From: Bacillus_BA songklensis
GTDB taxonomy: Bacteria > Bacillota > Bacilli > Bacillales > Bacillaceae_H
DNA length: 59,794 nt
NCBI RefSeq assembly: GCF_042649685.1
Contig: NZ_JBHRZT010000069.1
Location: 1-59,794 of the forward strand
Reading direction: 5' to 3'
How positions within the stretch are numbered: the first letter of the stretch is position 1; each line of letters starts with the position of its first letter. This document shows positions 44,404-52,613 of this stretch, in pieces. Below the pieces are notes generated by a model. That model worked only from the letters and a program-made list of their open reading frames with translations. It was not told where the DNA came from and made no database searches. A program made the position numbers and the translations under genes.

Positions 44404-45057
44404 ATGAATTTAGTTTTAATGGGCCTTCCTGGTGCTGGGAAAGGTACACAAGCTGAACGAATTGTAGAGAATTACGAAATCCCTCATATCTCAACAGGAG
44501 ATATGTTCCGTGCTGCAATTAAGGAAGGAACACAACTAGGATTAAAAGCTAAATCTTACATGGACAAAGGCGAACTCGTTCCCGATGAGGTTACGATTGG
44601 CATTGTTCGTGAACGTTTGTCAAAAGCTGACTGTCAAAATGGTTTCTTGCTTGATGGGTTTCCTAGAACAGTAGCTCAGGCAGAAGCGCTGGAGCAGATG
44701 TTAGAAGAACTGGATCGTAAGATTGATTATGTTATTAATATTGATGTAGATCAAAGCATTTTAATGGAACGTTTAACGGGCCGCCGAATTTGTAAAGATT
44801 GTGGAGCAACATATCACTTAGTGTTCAATCCGCCAGCCAAAGAAGGCGTGTGCGACAAATGTGGTGGAGAGCTTTATCAACGTGCAGATGATAACAGCGA
44901 AACAGTTGCAAACCGCTTAGAAGTAAATGTGAAGCAATCAAAACCTTTACTTGACTTCTATGAAACAAAAGGCTATCTACGCAATATTAATGGTGATCAA
45001 GATATCAATGATGTATTCGAAGATATTCGCGCATTACTTGGGGGCGTAAGTGAATGA
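44404..45057 (+). CDS. adk: Adenylate kinase, zinc-LID type
   Basis: Adk interconverts ATP, AMP and ADP. The 217-aa long form has the P-loop GLPGAGKGTQ (7-16), the NMP-binding ISTGDMFR, the DGFPRTVAQAEAL motif and a LID domain with four cysteines (CKDC...CDKC), so a structural zinc site. It overlaps map by 4 bases (ATGA). Confidence 0.98.
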   Translation: MNLVLMGLPGAGKGTQAERIVENYEIPHISTGDMFRAAIKEGTQLGLKAKSYMDKGELVPDEVTIGIVRERLSKADCQNGFLLDGFPRTVAQAEALEQMLEELDRKIDYVINIDVDQSILMERLTGRRICKDCGATYHLVFNPPAKEGVCDKCGGELYQRADDNSETVANRLEVNVKQSKPLLDFYETKGYLRNINGDQDINDVFEDIRALLGGVSE

Positions 45058-45800
45058 TCATTTGCAAAACTCCTAGGGAAATTGGGATTATGCGTGAGGC
45101 TGGCAAAATTGTCGCTTTAACTCATCAGGAGCTAAAGAAGCATATTCAACCAGGCATCACGACGAAAGAATTGGATGCAATTGCCGAAAAGTTTATTCGT
45201 CAACATGATGCAATTCCATCTTTTAAAGGTTATAATGGATTTCGCGGCAGTATATGTGCTTCTGTCAATGAAGAATTAGTGCATGGTATTCCGGGTGATC
45301 GTAAGCTGAAAAATGGCGACATCATCAGCATCGATATCGGGGCTAAGTATAACGGTTATCATGGAGATTCTGCTTGGACTTATCCGGTAGGGACTATTGA
45401 TGAGGAAACTCAAAAGCTGTTAGAGGTAACAGAACAATCCCTTTACAAAGGATTAGAGCAAGCAAAACCAGGGGATCGTTTGTCAAACATTTCCCATGCT
45501 ATTCAAACATATGTAGAGGCGCATAACTTTTCAATTGTAAGAGAGTATGTTGGCCACGGTGTAGGTCAAGACTTGCATGAAGATCCGCAAATTCCACATT
45601 ATGGTCCACCTAATAAGGGACCGCGTTTACGTCCTGGAATGGTTCTTGCGATTGAGCCGATGGTGAATGCTGGAAGCCGATATGTTAGAACATTGGCTGA
45701 TAACTGGACTGTTGTAACAGTGGACGGTAAAATGTGTGCGCATTTCGAGCATACTATTGCATTAACTGAAACAGGTTATGAGATTTTAACGACTCTCTGA
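45054..45800 (+). CDS. map: Methionine aminopeptidase type I
   Basis: Map removes the initiator methionine from nascent proteins. The 248-aa type Ia enzyme carries the metal ligands in ISIDIGAKYNGYHGDSAWT (two Asp), GHGVGQDLHEDP (His), AIEPM (Glu) and CAHFEHTIALTETG (Glu). Coupled to adk by overlap. The KOW gene that normally follows is decayed here. Confidence 0.98.
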   Translation: MIICKTPREIGIMREAGKIVALTHQELKKHIQPGITTKELDAIAEKFIRQHDAIPSFKGYNGFRGSICASVNEELVHGIPGDRKLKNGDIISIDIGAKYNGYHGDSAWTYPVGTIDEETQKLLEVTEQSLYKGLEQAKPGDRLSNISHAIQTYVEAHNFSIVREYVGHGVGQDLHEDPQIPHYGPPNKGPRLRPGMVLAIEPMVNAGSRYVRTLADNWTVVTVDGKMCAHFEHTIALTETGYEILTTL

Positions 45801-45808
45801 TTGGTTAA

Positions 45809-46028
45809 GATACAGAAAGATCAGTCTCTATCCATTCCTCGTTAGATAAAACTGGGCAGTATGCGGTAATTATCTAAATTCACGATGATCGTTTCGTCTG
45901 AATTGCTTTAAAAATGGTAAAGATGTATATTACAAACGTGATTCATCTTGAATTTAATGATTCCGAATCTCCGAATGTTGAGAACAGGTTCTAGATGTCT
46001 AAAGATAAATGAGTATATTACTTGTTCA
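45809..46028 (+). pseudogene. Remnant of a KOW-domain RNA-binding protein gene (ybzG type)
   Basis: One frame reads SLDKTGQYAVII, stop, IHDDRFV, stop, IA..., NVIHLEFNDSESPNVEN. This lines up with the KOW-domain protein that most Bacillaceae carry between map and infA (pattern GRDxxQYAV..., D.RFVxIADG, KKNxxHL, SPEVxN). In-frame TAA (45875) and TGA (45899) interrupt it, the basic DGDKRKFDR stretch is shortened, and the end (LRTGSR, expected ETGR) has moved frame. No start codon or SD survives. The assignment rests on remembered family pattern. Confidence 0.72.
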
Positions 46029-46049
46029 TAGAGAAAGGAGAGCAATTTA

Positions 46050-46268
46050 ATGGCGAAAGACGATGTAATTGAAGTGGAAGGTACTGTTGTTGAGACTTTA
46101 CCAAATGCAATGTTCAAGGTAGAATTAGAAAATGGTCATACAGTGCTTGCTCATGTTTCTGGTAAAATTCGTATGCACTTCATTCGAATCTTACCAGGTG
46201 ACAAAGTGACCGTTGAATTATCACCTTATGATTTAACACGTGGTAGAATTACGTACCGATTTAAATAA
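46050..46268 (+). CDS. infA: Translation initiation factor IF-1
   Basis: IF-1 blocks the A site during initiation. The 72-aa S1/OB-fold protein starts MAKDDVIEVEGTVVETLPNA and ends LTRGRITYRFK, all conserved. SD AAAGGAG. It follows the decayed KOW gene and precedes rpmJ, the usual order. Confidence 0.98.
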   Translation: MAKDDVIEVEGTVVETLPNAMFKVELENGHTVLAHVSGKIRMHFIRILPGDKVTVELSPYDLTRGRITYRFK

Positions 46269-46302
46269 AACCTATGCACTCCGTACTATCAAGGAGGTAT
46301 GA

Positions 46303-46419
<117 letters not shown>

Positions 46420-46442
46420 TAACAAGGAGGTGCACTTTTCAC

Positions 46443-46808
46443 ATGGCACGTATTGCTGGTGTTGATATTCCTCGTGATAAACGTATAGTAGTATCACTAA
46501 CTTATATTTTTGGTATCGGTCGCTCAACTGCAGAAAAAGTATTAGCAGAAGCTGGAGTTTCTGAAGATACACGCGTACGCGACTTAACAGAAGAAGAATT
46601 AGGTAAAATTCGTGATATCGTTGACCGTTTAAAAGTTGAAGGTGATCTTCGTCGTGAAGTATCTCTTAACATTAAACGTCTAATCGAAATCGGTTCATTC
46701 CGCGGTATCCGTCACCGTCGTGGTTTACCTGTTCGTGGTCAAAATACGAAAAACAATGCTCGTACACGTAAGGGCCCACGTCGTACAGTAGCTAACAAGA
46801 AAAAATAA
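46443..46808 (+). CDS. rpsM: 30S ribosomal protein S13
   Basis: S13 contacts P-site tRNA and bridges to the 50S. The 121-aa protein has ARIAGVDIPRDKRIVVSLTY, the GSFRGIRHRRGLPVRGQNTK signature and a basic C-terminus RKGPRRTVANKKK. SD AAGGAGGTG. Head of the alpha block rpsM-rpsK-rpoA-rplQ. Confidence 0.98.
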   Translation: MARIAGVDIPRDKRIVVSLTYIFGIGRSTAEKVLAEAGVSEDTRVRDLTEEELGKIRDIVDRLKVEGDLRREVSLNIKRLIEIGSFRGIRHRRGLPVRGQNTKNNARTRKGPRRTVANKKK

Positions 46809-46831
46809 CAAGTAAGGGAGGTTCTTGACCT

Positions 46832-47221
46832 ATGGCACGCAAAACGAATACACGTAAGCGTCGTGTAAAAAAGAGCATTGAATCTGGTATTGCTCATATT
46901 CGCTCAACTTTCAATAACACTATTGTAACAATTACAGACGTTCATGGTAACGCTGTTGCATGGTCTAGTGCTGGTGCACTTGGCTTCAAAGGCTCTCGTA
47001 AGTCTACTCCATTTGCTGCGCAAATGGCTGCTGAAACTGCTGCGAAAGCATCACAAGAACATGGTATGAAAACTCTTGAAGTAACAGTTAAAGGACCTGG
47101 TGCTGGCCGTGAAGCTGCAATCCGTGCACTTCAAGCTGCTGGCTTAGAAGTTACAGCTATTAAAGATGTAACTCCAGTTCCACATAACGGTTGCCGCCCG
47201 CCAAAACGTCGTCGTGTATAA
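46832..47221 (+). CDS. rpsK: 30S ribosomal protein S11
   Basis: S11 lies on the platform near the mRNA exit. The 129-aa protein has a basic N-terminus, GIAHIRSTFNNTIVTITDVHG, and the C-terminal signature ITPVPHNG-like VTPVPHNGCRPPKRRRV. SD AAGGGAGG. A structured 187-base gap separates it from rpoA. Confidence 0.98.
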   Translation: MARKTNTRKRRVKKSIESGIAHIRSTFNNTIVTITDVHGNAVAWSSAGALGFKGSRKSTPFAAQMAAETAAKASQEHGMKTLEVTVKGPGAGREAAIRALQAAGLEVTAIKDVTPVPHNGCRPPKRRRV

Positions 47222-47335
47222 TTAATCTGTATAAAATTTGTATCTTTGTCTATAATGGGATAGGTACAGTCTGTTTCATACAGAAAAATTCATTGATTTG
47301 TTGTGCACATTCGGGAACTGTCTAATAGGGAATTT

Positions 47336-47376
47336 CGGCTAGCCAATTGAGTACGGACTCATTCGTTGTCTAGCCG
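47336..47376 (+). other. Leader hairpin before rpoA
   Basis: CGGCTAG/CTAGCCG (47336-47342 with 47370-47376) encloses an inner TGAGT/ACTCA stem (47348-47352 with 47357-47361). It ends ~16 bases before the rpoA SD. The gap also has a TATAAT (47251-47256) with no clear -35. No ORF is seen between rpsK and rpoA. Confidence 0.6.
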
Positions 47377-47408
47377 GGGTTTCGACGTTTTGAAGGAGGG
47401 TTTAAGTG

Positions 47409-48353
47409 ATGATAGAGATTGAAAAGCCAAAAATCGAAACGGTAGAAATCAGCGATGATAGAAAGTACGGTAAATTCGTCGTCGAACCACTTGAGCGTGG
47501 ATATGGTACTACTTTGGGTAACTCCTTACGTCGTATCCTATTATCCTCACTCCCTGGTGCCGCTGTAACATCTATTCAAATAGATGGTGTATTACACGAA
47601 TTTTCGACAATACCTGGTGTTGTGGAAGACGTAACAAACATTATCTTAAATGTTAAGAAATTAGCATTAAAAATCTATTCTGAAGAAGAAAAAACATTAG
47701 AAATTGATGTTCAGGGCCAAGGTACTGTAACAGCAGCGGACATTCAAGCTGATAGTGATGTTGAGATTTTAAATCCGGATCTTCACATTGCTACTTTAGA
47801 GACGGATGCGCATTTACGTATAAGATTTACAGCTAGAACAGGTCGAGGCTATAGTCCAGCAGATTCAAATAAACGCGAAGATCAGCCGATTGGTGTGATT
47901 CCAATTGACTCTATTTATACACCCGTTACACGTGTAGCTTACTATGTTGAGAATACTCGTGTAGGACAGATGACAAATTATGATAAATTGACGCTTGATG
48001 TTTGGACTGATGGCAGCATCGAACCAGAGAAAGCTGTAGCGTTAGGTGCAAAGATTTTAACAGAGCATCTAAACATCTTTGTTAACTTGACAGATGAAGC
48101 ACAAAAAGCAGAGATCATGGTTGAGAAAGAAGAAGATCAGAAAGAGAAAGTTCTTGAAATGACGATTGAGGAACTCGATTTATCTGTTCGTTCTTACAAC
48201 TGCCTAAAGCGTGCTGGTATTAACACTGTTCAGGAGTTAGCAAATAAAACAGAAGAAGATATGATGAAAGTTCGTAACTTAGGACGGAAATCATTAGAGG
48301 AAGTAAAAGCGAAGCTTGAAGAACTAGGTTTAGGCTTACGCAAAGATGACTAA
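47409..48353 (+). CDS. rpoA: DNA-directed RNA polymerase subunit alpha
   Basis: The alpha dimer nucleates RNA polymerase assembly; its C-domain binds UP elements and regulators, including Spx in Bacilli. The 314-aa protein has the N-domain PLERGYGTTLGNSLRRILLSS and the C-domain LDLSVRSYNCLKRAGINTVQ followed by VRNLGRKSLEEVKAKLEELG. The ATG at 47409 is chosen by family alignment; a GTG sits 3 bases upstream with equal access to AAGGAGGG. Confidence 0.98.
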   Translation: MIEIEKPKIETVEISDDRKYGKFVVEPLERGYGTTLGNSLRRILLSSLPGAAVTSIQIDGVLHEFSTIPGVVEDVTNIILNVKKLALKIYSEEEKTLEIDVQGQGTVTAADIQADSDVEILNPDLHIATLETDAHLRIRFTARTGRGYSPADSNKREDQPIGVIPIDSIYTPVTRVAYYVENTRVGQMTNYDKLTLDVWTDGSIEPEKAVALGAKILTEHLNIFVNLTDEAQKAEIMVEKEEDQKEKVLEMTIEELDLSVRSYNCLKRAGINTVQELANKTEEDMMKVRNLGRKSLEEVKAKLEELGLGLRKDD

Positions 48354-48382
48354 TTAGCATTAAACAAAGGAGGGGACCTCAC

Positions 48383-48745
48383 ATGGCATACCGTAAATTA
48401 GGTCGTACAAGTGCTCAACGTAAAGCACTTCTTCGTGATTTAGCGACTGATTTAATCATCAATGAACGCATTGAGACAACTGAAGCTCGTGCGAAAGAGT
48501 TACGCTCAGTTGTAGAAAAAATGATTACTTTAGGTAAGCGTGGAGATCTACATGCTCGTCGTCAAGCTGCTGCCTTCATCCGCAACGAGGTTGCAAATGA
48601 AGAAGCTGGACAAGATGCATTACAAAAATTATTCGGCGATATCGCTCCTCGTTATGAAGAGCGTCAAGGTGGATATACTCGCATTTTAAAAGTTGGACCT
48701 CGTCGTGGAGACGCTGCTCCAATGGTAATCATTGAATTAGTTTAA
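48383..48745 (+). CDS. rplQ: 50S ribosomal protein L17
   Basis: L17 lies at the tunnel exit. The 120-aa protein starts MAYRKLGRTSAQRKALLRDL and ends in GGYTRILKVGPRRGDAAPMVIIELV. SD AAAGGAGG. It is the last gene of the S10-spc-alpha cluster and is followed by a terminator. Confidence 0.98.
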   Translation: MAYRKLGRTSAQRKALLRDLATDLIINERIETTEARAKELRSVVEKMITLGKRGDLHARRQAAAFIRNEVANEEAGQDALQKLFGDIAPRYEERQGGYTRILKVGPRRGDAAPMVIIELV

Positions 48746-48762
48746 TAATTAGGTACTATTGC

Positions 48763-48802
48763 AAGGGCATGACAGTTCGCAAATTGTCTAGCCCTTTTTT
48801 TA
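48763..48802 (+). terminator. Terminator of the S10-spc-alpha cluster
   Basis: AAGGGC/GCCCTT (48763-48768 with 48791-48796) with an inner GACA/TGTC (48771-48774 with 48785-48788), followed by TTTTTTTA. Confidence 0.85.
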
Positions 48803-48950
48803 TACTTTTGGAAAGTATAAATTGGCAGCACCGCGGCAGGTTTGACGAAGCAGCCAATTTTACGTTGTATAAGAACAACTATACCTCTGTCTTCACCTCT
48901 ACAGGCTTGCCAATCGGTGAGTTTTCTTTTTTACACAAGAAAGTATAAAT
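48801..48950 (+). repeat. Structured intergenic DNA bounded by a 12-bp direct repeat
   Basis: GAAAGTATAAAT occurs at 48811-48822 and 48939-48950. Between them are hairpin AATTGGC/GCCAATT (48820-48826 with 48853-48859) and a smaller GTTGT/ACAAC. A TATACTTT/AAAGTATA hairpin (48801-48808 with 48812-48819) overlaps the first copy. No ORF is seen in this part of the rplQ-ecfA1 gap. Confidence 0.5.
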
Positions 48951-48962
48951 AGCTTTATCGCC

Positions 48963-49124
48963 CAGCTCCAGCGCCTAGCTCCTCGAGCCGCTTCGGGTCC
49001 TGTCCATGAAGTCAAAGGACGGCTTCACTGCCAGGCCTCCGACGTACAGGATGTGTTGCCACAGGACGTGGCGCTTTTAGCCGGCCAGCGCTTGTCGGGA
49101 CTGAGCGAGGCGCTTGCGCTTTTG
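48963..49124 (+). repeat. GC-rich interspersed repeat with inverted ends
   Basis: This ~160-base block is clearly more GC-rich than its surroundings. It contains AGCGCCTAGCTC (48970-48981) and GAGCGAGGCGCT (49103-49114), terminal inverted repeats with one mismatch, and inner pairs CCGAC/GTCGG and CCAC/GTGG. Its text (CTCGAG...CGCTTCGGGTC; GGCGCTTGCGCTTTT) resembles a noncoding repeat I recall from many Bacillaceae genomes. It has no ORF or transposase; copy number here cannot be seen. Confidence 0.65.
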
Positions 49125-49202
49125 TTCTTCTTTTTGATATTTGTTATAGTAGAGTAGAGAATAATACGGAAATTTCCTGGAAGAGTTGAGAGGAGGATAG
49201 CC

Positions 49203-50042
49203 TTGAGAGAGACGATATTAGAAGTTAAAAACCTATCTTATCGTTACAGAGAGGACGCCAACTGGGCCCTTCAAGATGTCTCGTTTTCCGTTATAAAGGG
49301 AGAGTGGCTTGCTATTGTAGGGCATAATGGCTCTGGAAAATCTACCTTGGCTAAAATATTAAACGGTCTTTTACTTCCACAGGACGGAACGGTAATCGTA
49401 CGTAACACTGTGTTGTCGGAAGAAACCATATGGGATATTCGCAGAGAAATTGGAATGGTGTTTCAAAATCCAGATAATCAGTTTGTAGGAGCCACAGTAA
49501 AGGATGATGTAGCATTTGGCTTGGAAAACAACGGATTTCCTGTAGAAAAGATGATTCAAAGAGTAGAGGAAGCCATCGATCTTGTAAACATGTCCTCTTT
49601 TGTGGACCATGAACCCCATCACCTTTCGGGTGGTCAAAAACAACGTGTTGCTATCGCAGGAATCATTGCTGTTCGGCCTTCTATCATGGTGCTCGATGAA
49701 GCGACATCCATGCTCGATCCGATAGGAAGAAAAGAGGTATTAGAAACAGTACGCAGGTTAAAAGAGGAAAGGAATCTAACTATTATTTCTATTACACATG
49801 ATTTAGAAGAAGTGGCGGCAGCCGATCGTGCCATTGTGATGAATAGAGGACAATTGCTGGCTGAAGGAACACCAGAAGAGGTGTTCGCCTTAGGTGAAAA
49901 ATTAACAGAGATCGGTCTAGATTTGCCTTTTGCAGCTAAACTAAGCCAATCATTGAAACAGGCAGGCATTCCTGTATCTAACATTCACATAACAGATGAG
50001 GGTTTGGTGAAGGATCTATGGACATTGTACTCAAAAATGTAG
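49203..50042 (+). CDS. ecfA1: ECF transporter ATPase EcfA1
   Basis: One of the two ATPases of the shared energizing module that powers vitamin and metal S components. The 279-aa ABC protein has Walker A GHNGSGKST (40-48), signature HLSGGQKQR, and Walker B IMVLDEATSMLD. TTG start after GAGAGGAGGA. It overlaps ecfA2 by 25 bases. The S component is encoded elsewhere, so substrate cannot be inferred. Confidence 0.96.
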   Translation: MRETILEVKNLSYRYREDANWALQDVSFSVIKGEWLAIVGHNGSGKSTLAKILNGLLLPQDGTVIVRNTVLSEETIWDIRREIGMVFQNPDNQFVGATVKDDVAFGLENNGFPVEKMIQRVEEAIDLVNMSSFVDHEPHHLSGGQKQRVAIAGIIAVRPSIMVLDEATSMLDPIGRKEVLETVRRLKEERNLTIISITHDLEEVAAADRAIVMNRGQLLAEGTPEEVFALGEKLTEIGLDLPFAAKLSQSLKQAGIPVSNIHITDEGLVKDLWTLYSKM

Positions 50043-50887
50043 AACATCGTTATCAGCAGAATACACCATTTGAGAGGATAGCTTTGTATGATTTGAACTT
50101 GGAGATTCCCTCTGGTCGTTTTGTGGCCGTAATCGGCCATACAGGCTCTGGCAAGTCAACCGTTATCCAGCACCTTAATGCCTTGCTTAAACCGACTTCA
50201 GGGACCATTACTATTGGCGATAGAGTAATTCATGCTAATCGCAAAGAAAAGGACCTAAAACCCATTCGAAAAAAGGTGGGGATTGTCTTTCAGTTTCCAG
50301 AGCATCAATTATTTGAGGAAACAGTGGAAAAAGATATTTGCTTTGGTCCCATGAATTTTGGGGTAAGGGAAGAAGAAGCAAAGAAAAAGGCAAACGAAAT
50401 GCTGGCTCTTGTCGGGCTCCCTGAAGATATCTTACAACGCTCTCCTTTTGATTTAAGTGGAGGGCAAATGCGCCGGGTAGCGATTGCAGGCATTTTAGCA
50501 ATGGAACCAGAGGTACTGGTATTAGACGAGCCTACCGCAGGGTTAGATCCAAGGGGACGTCAAGAAATTATGCAAATGGTCGCCAACCTTCATAAATCAA
50601 AGAATTTAACAATCATTTTAGTTACTCACAGTATGGAGGATGCCGCTCAATATGCCGACCAGATTGTGGTGATGCATAAAGGAACGATCGCTATGAAAGG
50701 AACTCCTAAAGAAGTCTTTGGTTCTTATGTGCAACTGCATCAGTATGGTTTAGATATCCCTGAGTCTTTAAAATTCATGAAAAAGATGGAAGAAGCCTTT
50801 GGTGTTCAATTTCCTGAGCCTGCTGTCACTTTTGAAGAAGTTATTTTTCAGCTAAAGAATTTGATAGTAAAGGGTGAAAGCAGATGA
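50018..50887 (+). CDS. ecfA2: ECF transporter ATPase EcfA2
   Basis: Partner ATPase of EcfA1. The 289-aa protein has Walker A GHTGSGKST (40-48), the Q-loop in VFQFPEHQLFEETV, signature DLSGGQMRR and Walker B VLVLDEPTAGLD. It starts inside ecfA1 and overlaps ecfT by 4 bases, so all three proteins are translationally coupled. Confidence 0.96.
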   Translation: MDIVLKNVEHRYQQNTPFERIALYDLNLEIPSGRFVAVIGHTGSGKSTVIQHLNALLKPTSGTITIGDRVIHANRKEKDLKPIRKKVGIVFQFPEHQLFEETVEKDICFGPMNFGVREEEAKKKANEMLALVGLPEDILQRSPFDLSGGQMRRVAIAGILAMEPEVLVLDEPTAGLDPRGRQEIMQMVANLHKSKNLTIILVTHSMEDAAQYADQIVVMHKGTIAMKGTPKEVFGSYVQLHQYGLDIPESLKFMKKMEEAFGVQFPEPAVTFEEVIFQLKNLIVKGESR

Positions 50888-51681
50888 TGAATGGAATGAT
50901 TATTGGGAAATATGTACCAGGGAACTCGGTCATTCATCGGATGGATCCGCGGGCAAAGCTGCTCATTGTCTTTTTTTATGTGCTGGTGGTGTTCTTGGCT
51001 AATAATCTTTACGGATATCTGGCATTGGGTCTTTATAGTTTTGCGGCGCTTTTTTTAAGTCGTGTTCCGTTCCGTTTTATATTAAATGGACTAAAACCGG
51101 TTTTATTTATTATCATTTTTACATTTATTCTCCATATCCTGATGACAAAGGAAGGGGAATTGCTCTTTAAATGGGGCTGGCTTTCTGTGTATAAAGGCGG
51201 TGTACTTCAAGGTATTTTCATTTCTTTCCGTTTTTTCTTTCTTATTTTGATTACCACCCTTTTAACACTAACGACAACTCCAATTCAAGTGACAGATGGC
51301 ATTGAGAGCTTGCTGCATCCTCTTAAAAGATTTCGTTTTCCTGTACATGAACTTGCCCTTATGATGTCGATTTCCTTGCGCTTTATCCCTACATTAATGG
51401 ATGAAACAGAAAAGATTATGAAGGCACAGGCTGCACGAGGGATTGAGTTTTCAAGCGGGTCTTTAAAGAATCGCCTGCAAGCAGTTGTCCCACTCCTTGT
51501 CCCGTTGTTTATTAATTCATTTAAGCGTGCTGAAGAATTAGCGATTGCTATGGAGGCAAGAGGATATCGAGGGGGAGAAGGACGGACAAAATTCCGTCAA
51601 TTGAGATGGACAACATTAGATTCTCTCATGCTCTTCTTGCTTTTGTTCTTATCAATCGTGTTATTCTTCGTCCGATCCTAA
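50884..51681 (+). CDS. ecfT: ECF transporter transmembrane subunit EcfT
   Basis: EcfT couples ATP hydrolysis by EcfA1/A2 to toppling of the membrane S component. The 265-aa protein has several membrane helices and the paired Ala-Arg-Gly coupling motifs AQAARGIEF and AMEARGYRGGEGR, which insert into the ATPases. It starts ATGATG inside the ecfA2 stop. Confidence 0.95.
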   Translation: MMNGMIIGKYVPGNSVIHRMDPRAKLLIVFFYVLVVFLANNLYGYLALGLYSFAALFLSRVPFRFILNGLKPVLFIIIFTFILHILMTKEGELLFKWGWLSVYKGGVLQGIFISFRFFFLILITTLLTLTTTPIQVTDGIESLLHPLKRFRFPVHELALMMSISLRFIPTLMDETEKIMKAQAARGIEFSSGSLKNRLQAVVPLLVPLFINSFKRAEELAIAMEARGYRGGEGRTKFRQLRWTTLDSLMLFLLLFLSIVLFFVRS

Positions 51682-51702
51682 CTCCTGTTATGTGGTGATG
51701 AG

Positions 51703-52449
51703 ATGATGAAAAGGTTGAAATGTATTCTATCCTATGATGGTACTTATTTTTCCGGCTATCAAGTCCAGCCGAACAAAAGAACAGTTCAATCAGAGTTTGA
51801 AGAAGTGTTGATGAAAATGCATAATGGCCAGACCATTAAAATCCATGCTTCCGGTCGTACAGATGCCCATGTCCATGCCTATGGGCAGGTCATCCACTTT
51901 GATACACCTTTAAACATACCGGCTGATCGATGGAAAAAAGCGCTGAATTCCTTGTTGCCAGAAGATATTTCGGTAAAAGAGGTGCAGATTGTACCTCTAG
52001 ATTTTCATGCCCGCTTTCAGGCTGTGTCCAAAGAATACCGCTATAAGATTATCAGATCTCAAGAGCGGAATGTCTTCCAACGCCATCATGCTTATCATTT
52101 TCCTTATCCACTTGATTATGTGGAGATGAAAGAAGCTATTAAATATTTAGTCGGGACGCATGATTTCGCAAGCTTTTGTTCGGCGAAAACGGAAGTAGAA
52201 GATAAAGTACGAACGATATATGAGATTGAGTTTTTTGAAGAAAAAGACGAGCTCATATTTCGGTTTGTGGGAGACGGCTTTTTGTATAATATGGTCCGTA
52301 TTTTAGTTGGGACATTACTGGATGTAGGGCAAGGAAAAATAAAAGCAGTGGAAATGAAAAATATTTTAGAGAGCAAATCAAGGGAAAAAGCAGGCAAAAC
52401 AGCACCGGGACACGGGCTTTATTTATGGCAGGTACACTATGACAACTAA
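51703..52449 (+). CDS. truA: tRNA pseudouridine synthase A
   Basis: TruA makes pseudouridine at tRNA positions 38-40. The 248-aa enzyme has the catalytic Asp54 in SGRTDAHVHAYGQV, and the C-terminal GDGFLYNMVRILVGTL and GKTAPGHGLYLWQV blocks. SD is GGTGATGAG; ATG at 51703 or 51706 are both usable. It lies at the end of the ecf operon, as in B. subtilis. Confidence 0.96.
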   Translation: MMKRLKCILSYDGTYFSGYQVQPNKRTVQSEFEEVLMKMHNGQTIKIHASGRTDAHVHAYGQVIHFDTPLNIPADRWKKALNSLLPEDISVKEVQIVPLDFHARFQAVSKEYRYKIIRSQERNVFQRHHAYHFPYPLDYVEMKEAIKYLVGTHDFASFCSAKTEVEDKVRTIYEIEFFEEKDELIFRFVGDGFLYNMVRILVGTLLDVGQGKIKAVEMKNILESKSREKAGKTAPGHGLYLWQVHYDN

Positions 52450-52469
52450 ACCTGGTGTATAATATTTTC

Positions 52470-52498
52470 TTGACATTGCTATCACAAACCTTTAATAT
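52470..52498 (+). promoter_or_regulatory. Sigma-A promoter of rplM-rpsI
   Basis: Consensus TTGACA, 17-base spacer, TAATAT, in the truA-rplM gap. Confidence 0.88.
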
Positions 52499-52504
52499 AT
52501 CATA

Positions 52505-52607
52505 TGTTATGGTATTTTAACCCCACGATTAGCCCCGGAAATTAATCGTGTTGAAAATAGAGGTTGAAATCAGTTTTTTGGATTTTAATGTTGAAAAATT
52601 AGGAGGG
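52505..52607 (+). promoter_or_regulatory. Ribosomal protein L13 leader
   Basis: CACGATTA/TAATCGTG (52524-52531 with 52543-52550) closes a loop GCCCCGGAAAT, the form of the Firmicutes L13 leader, and lies between the promoter and rplM. L13 is expected to bind it to repress rplM-rpsI. Confidence 0.75.
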
Positions 52608-52613
52608 AAACTC

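Noticed and set aside
45908..46117. 69-codon antisense frame across the map-infA gap
   Set aside because: Overlaps infA on the opposite strand; the sense strand instead shows the decayed KOW gene.
52548..52613. 22-residue N-terminal extension of L13
   Set aside because: It would run through the L13 leader hairpin; the standard start has a strong SD.
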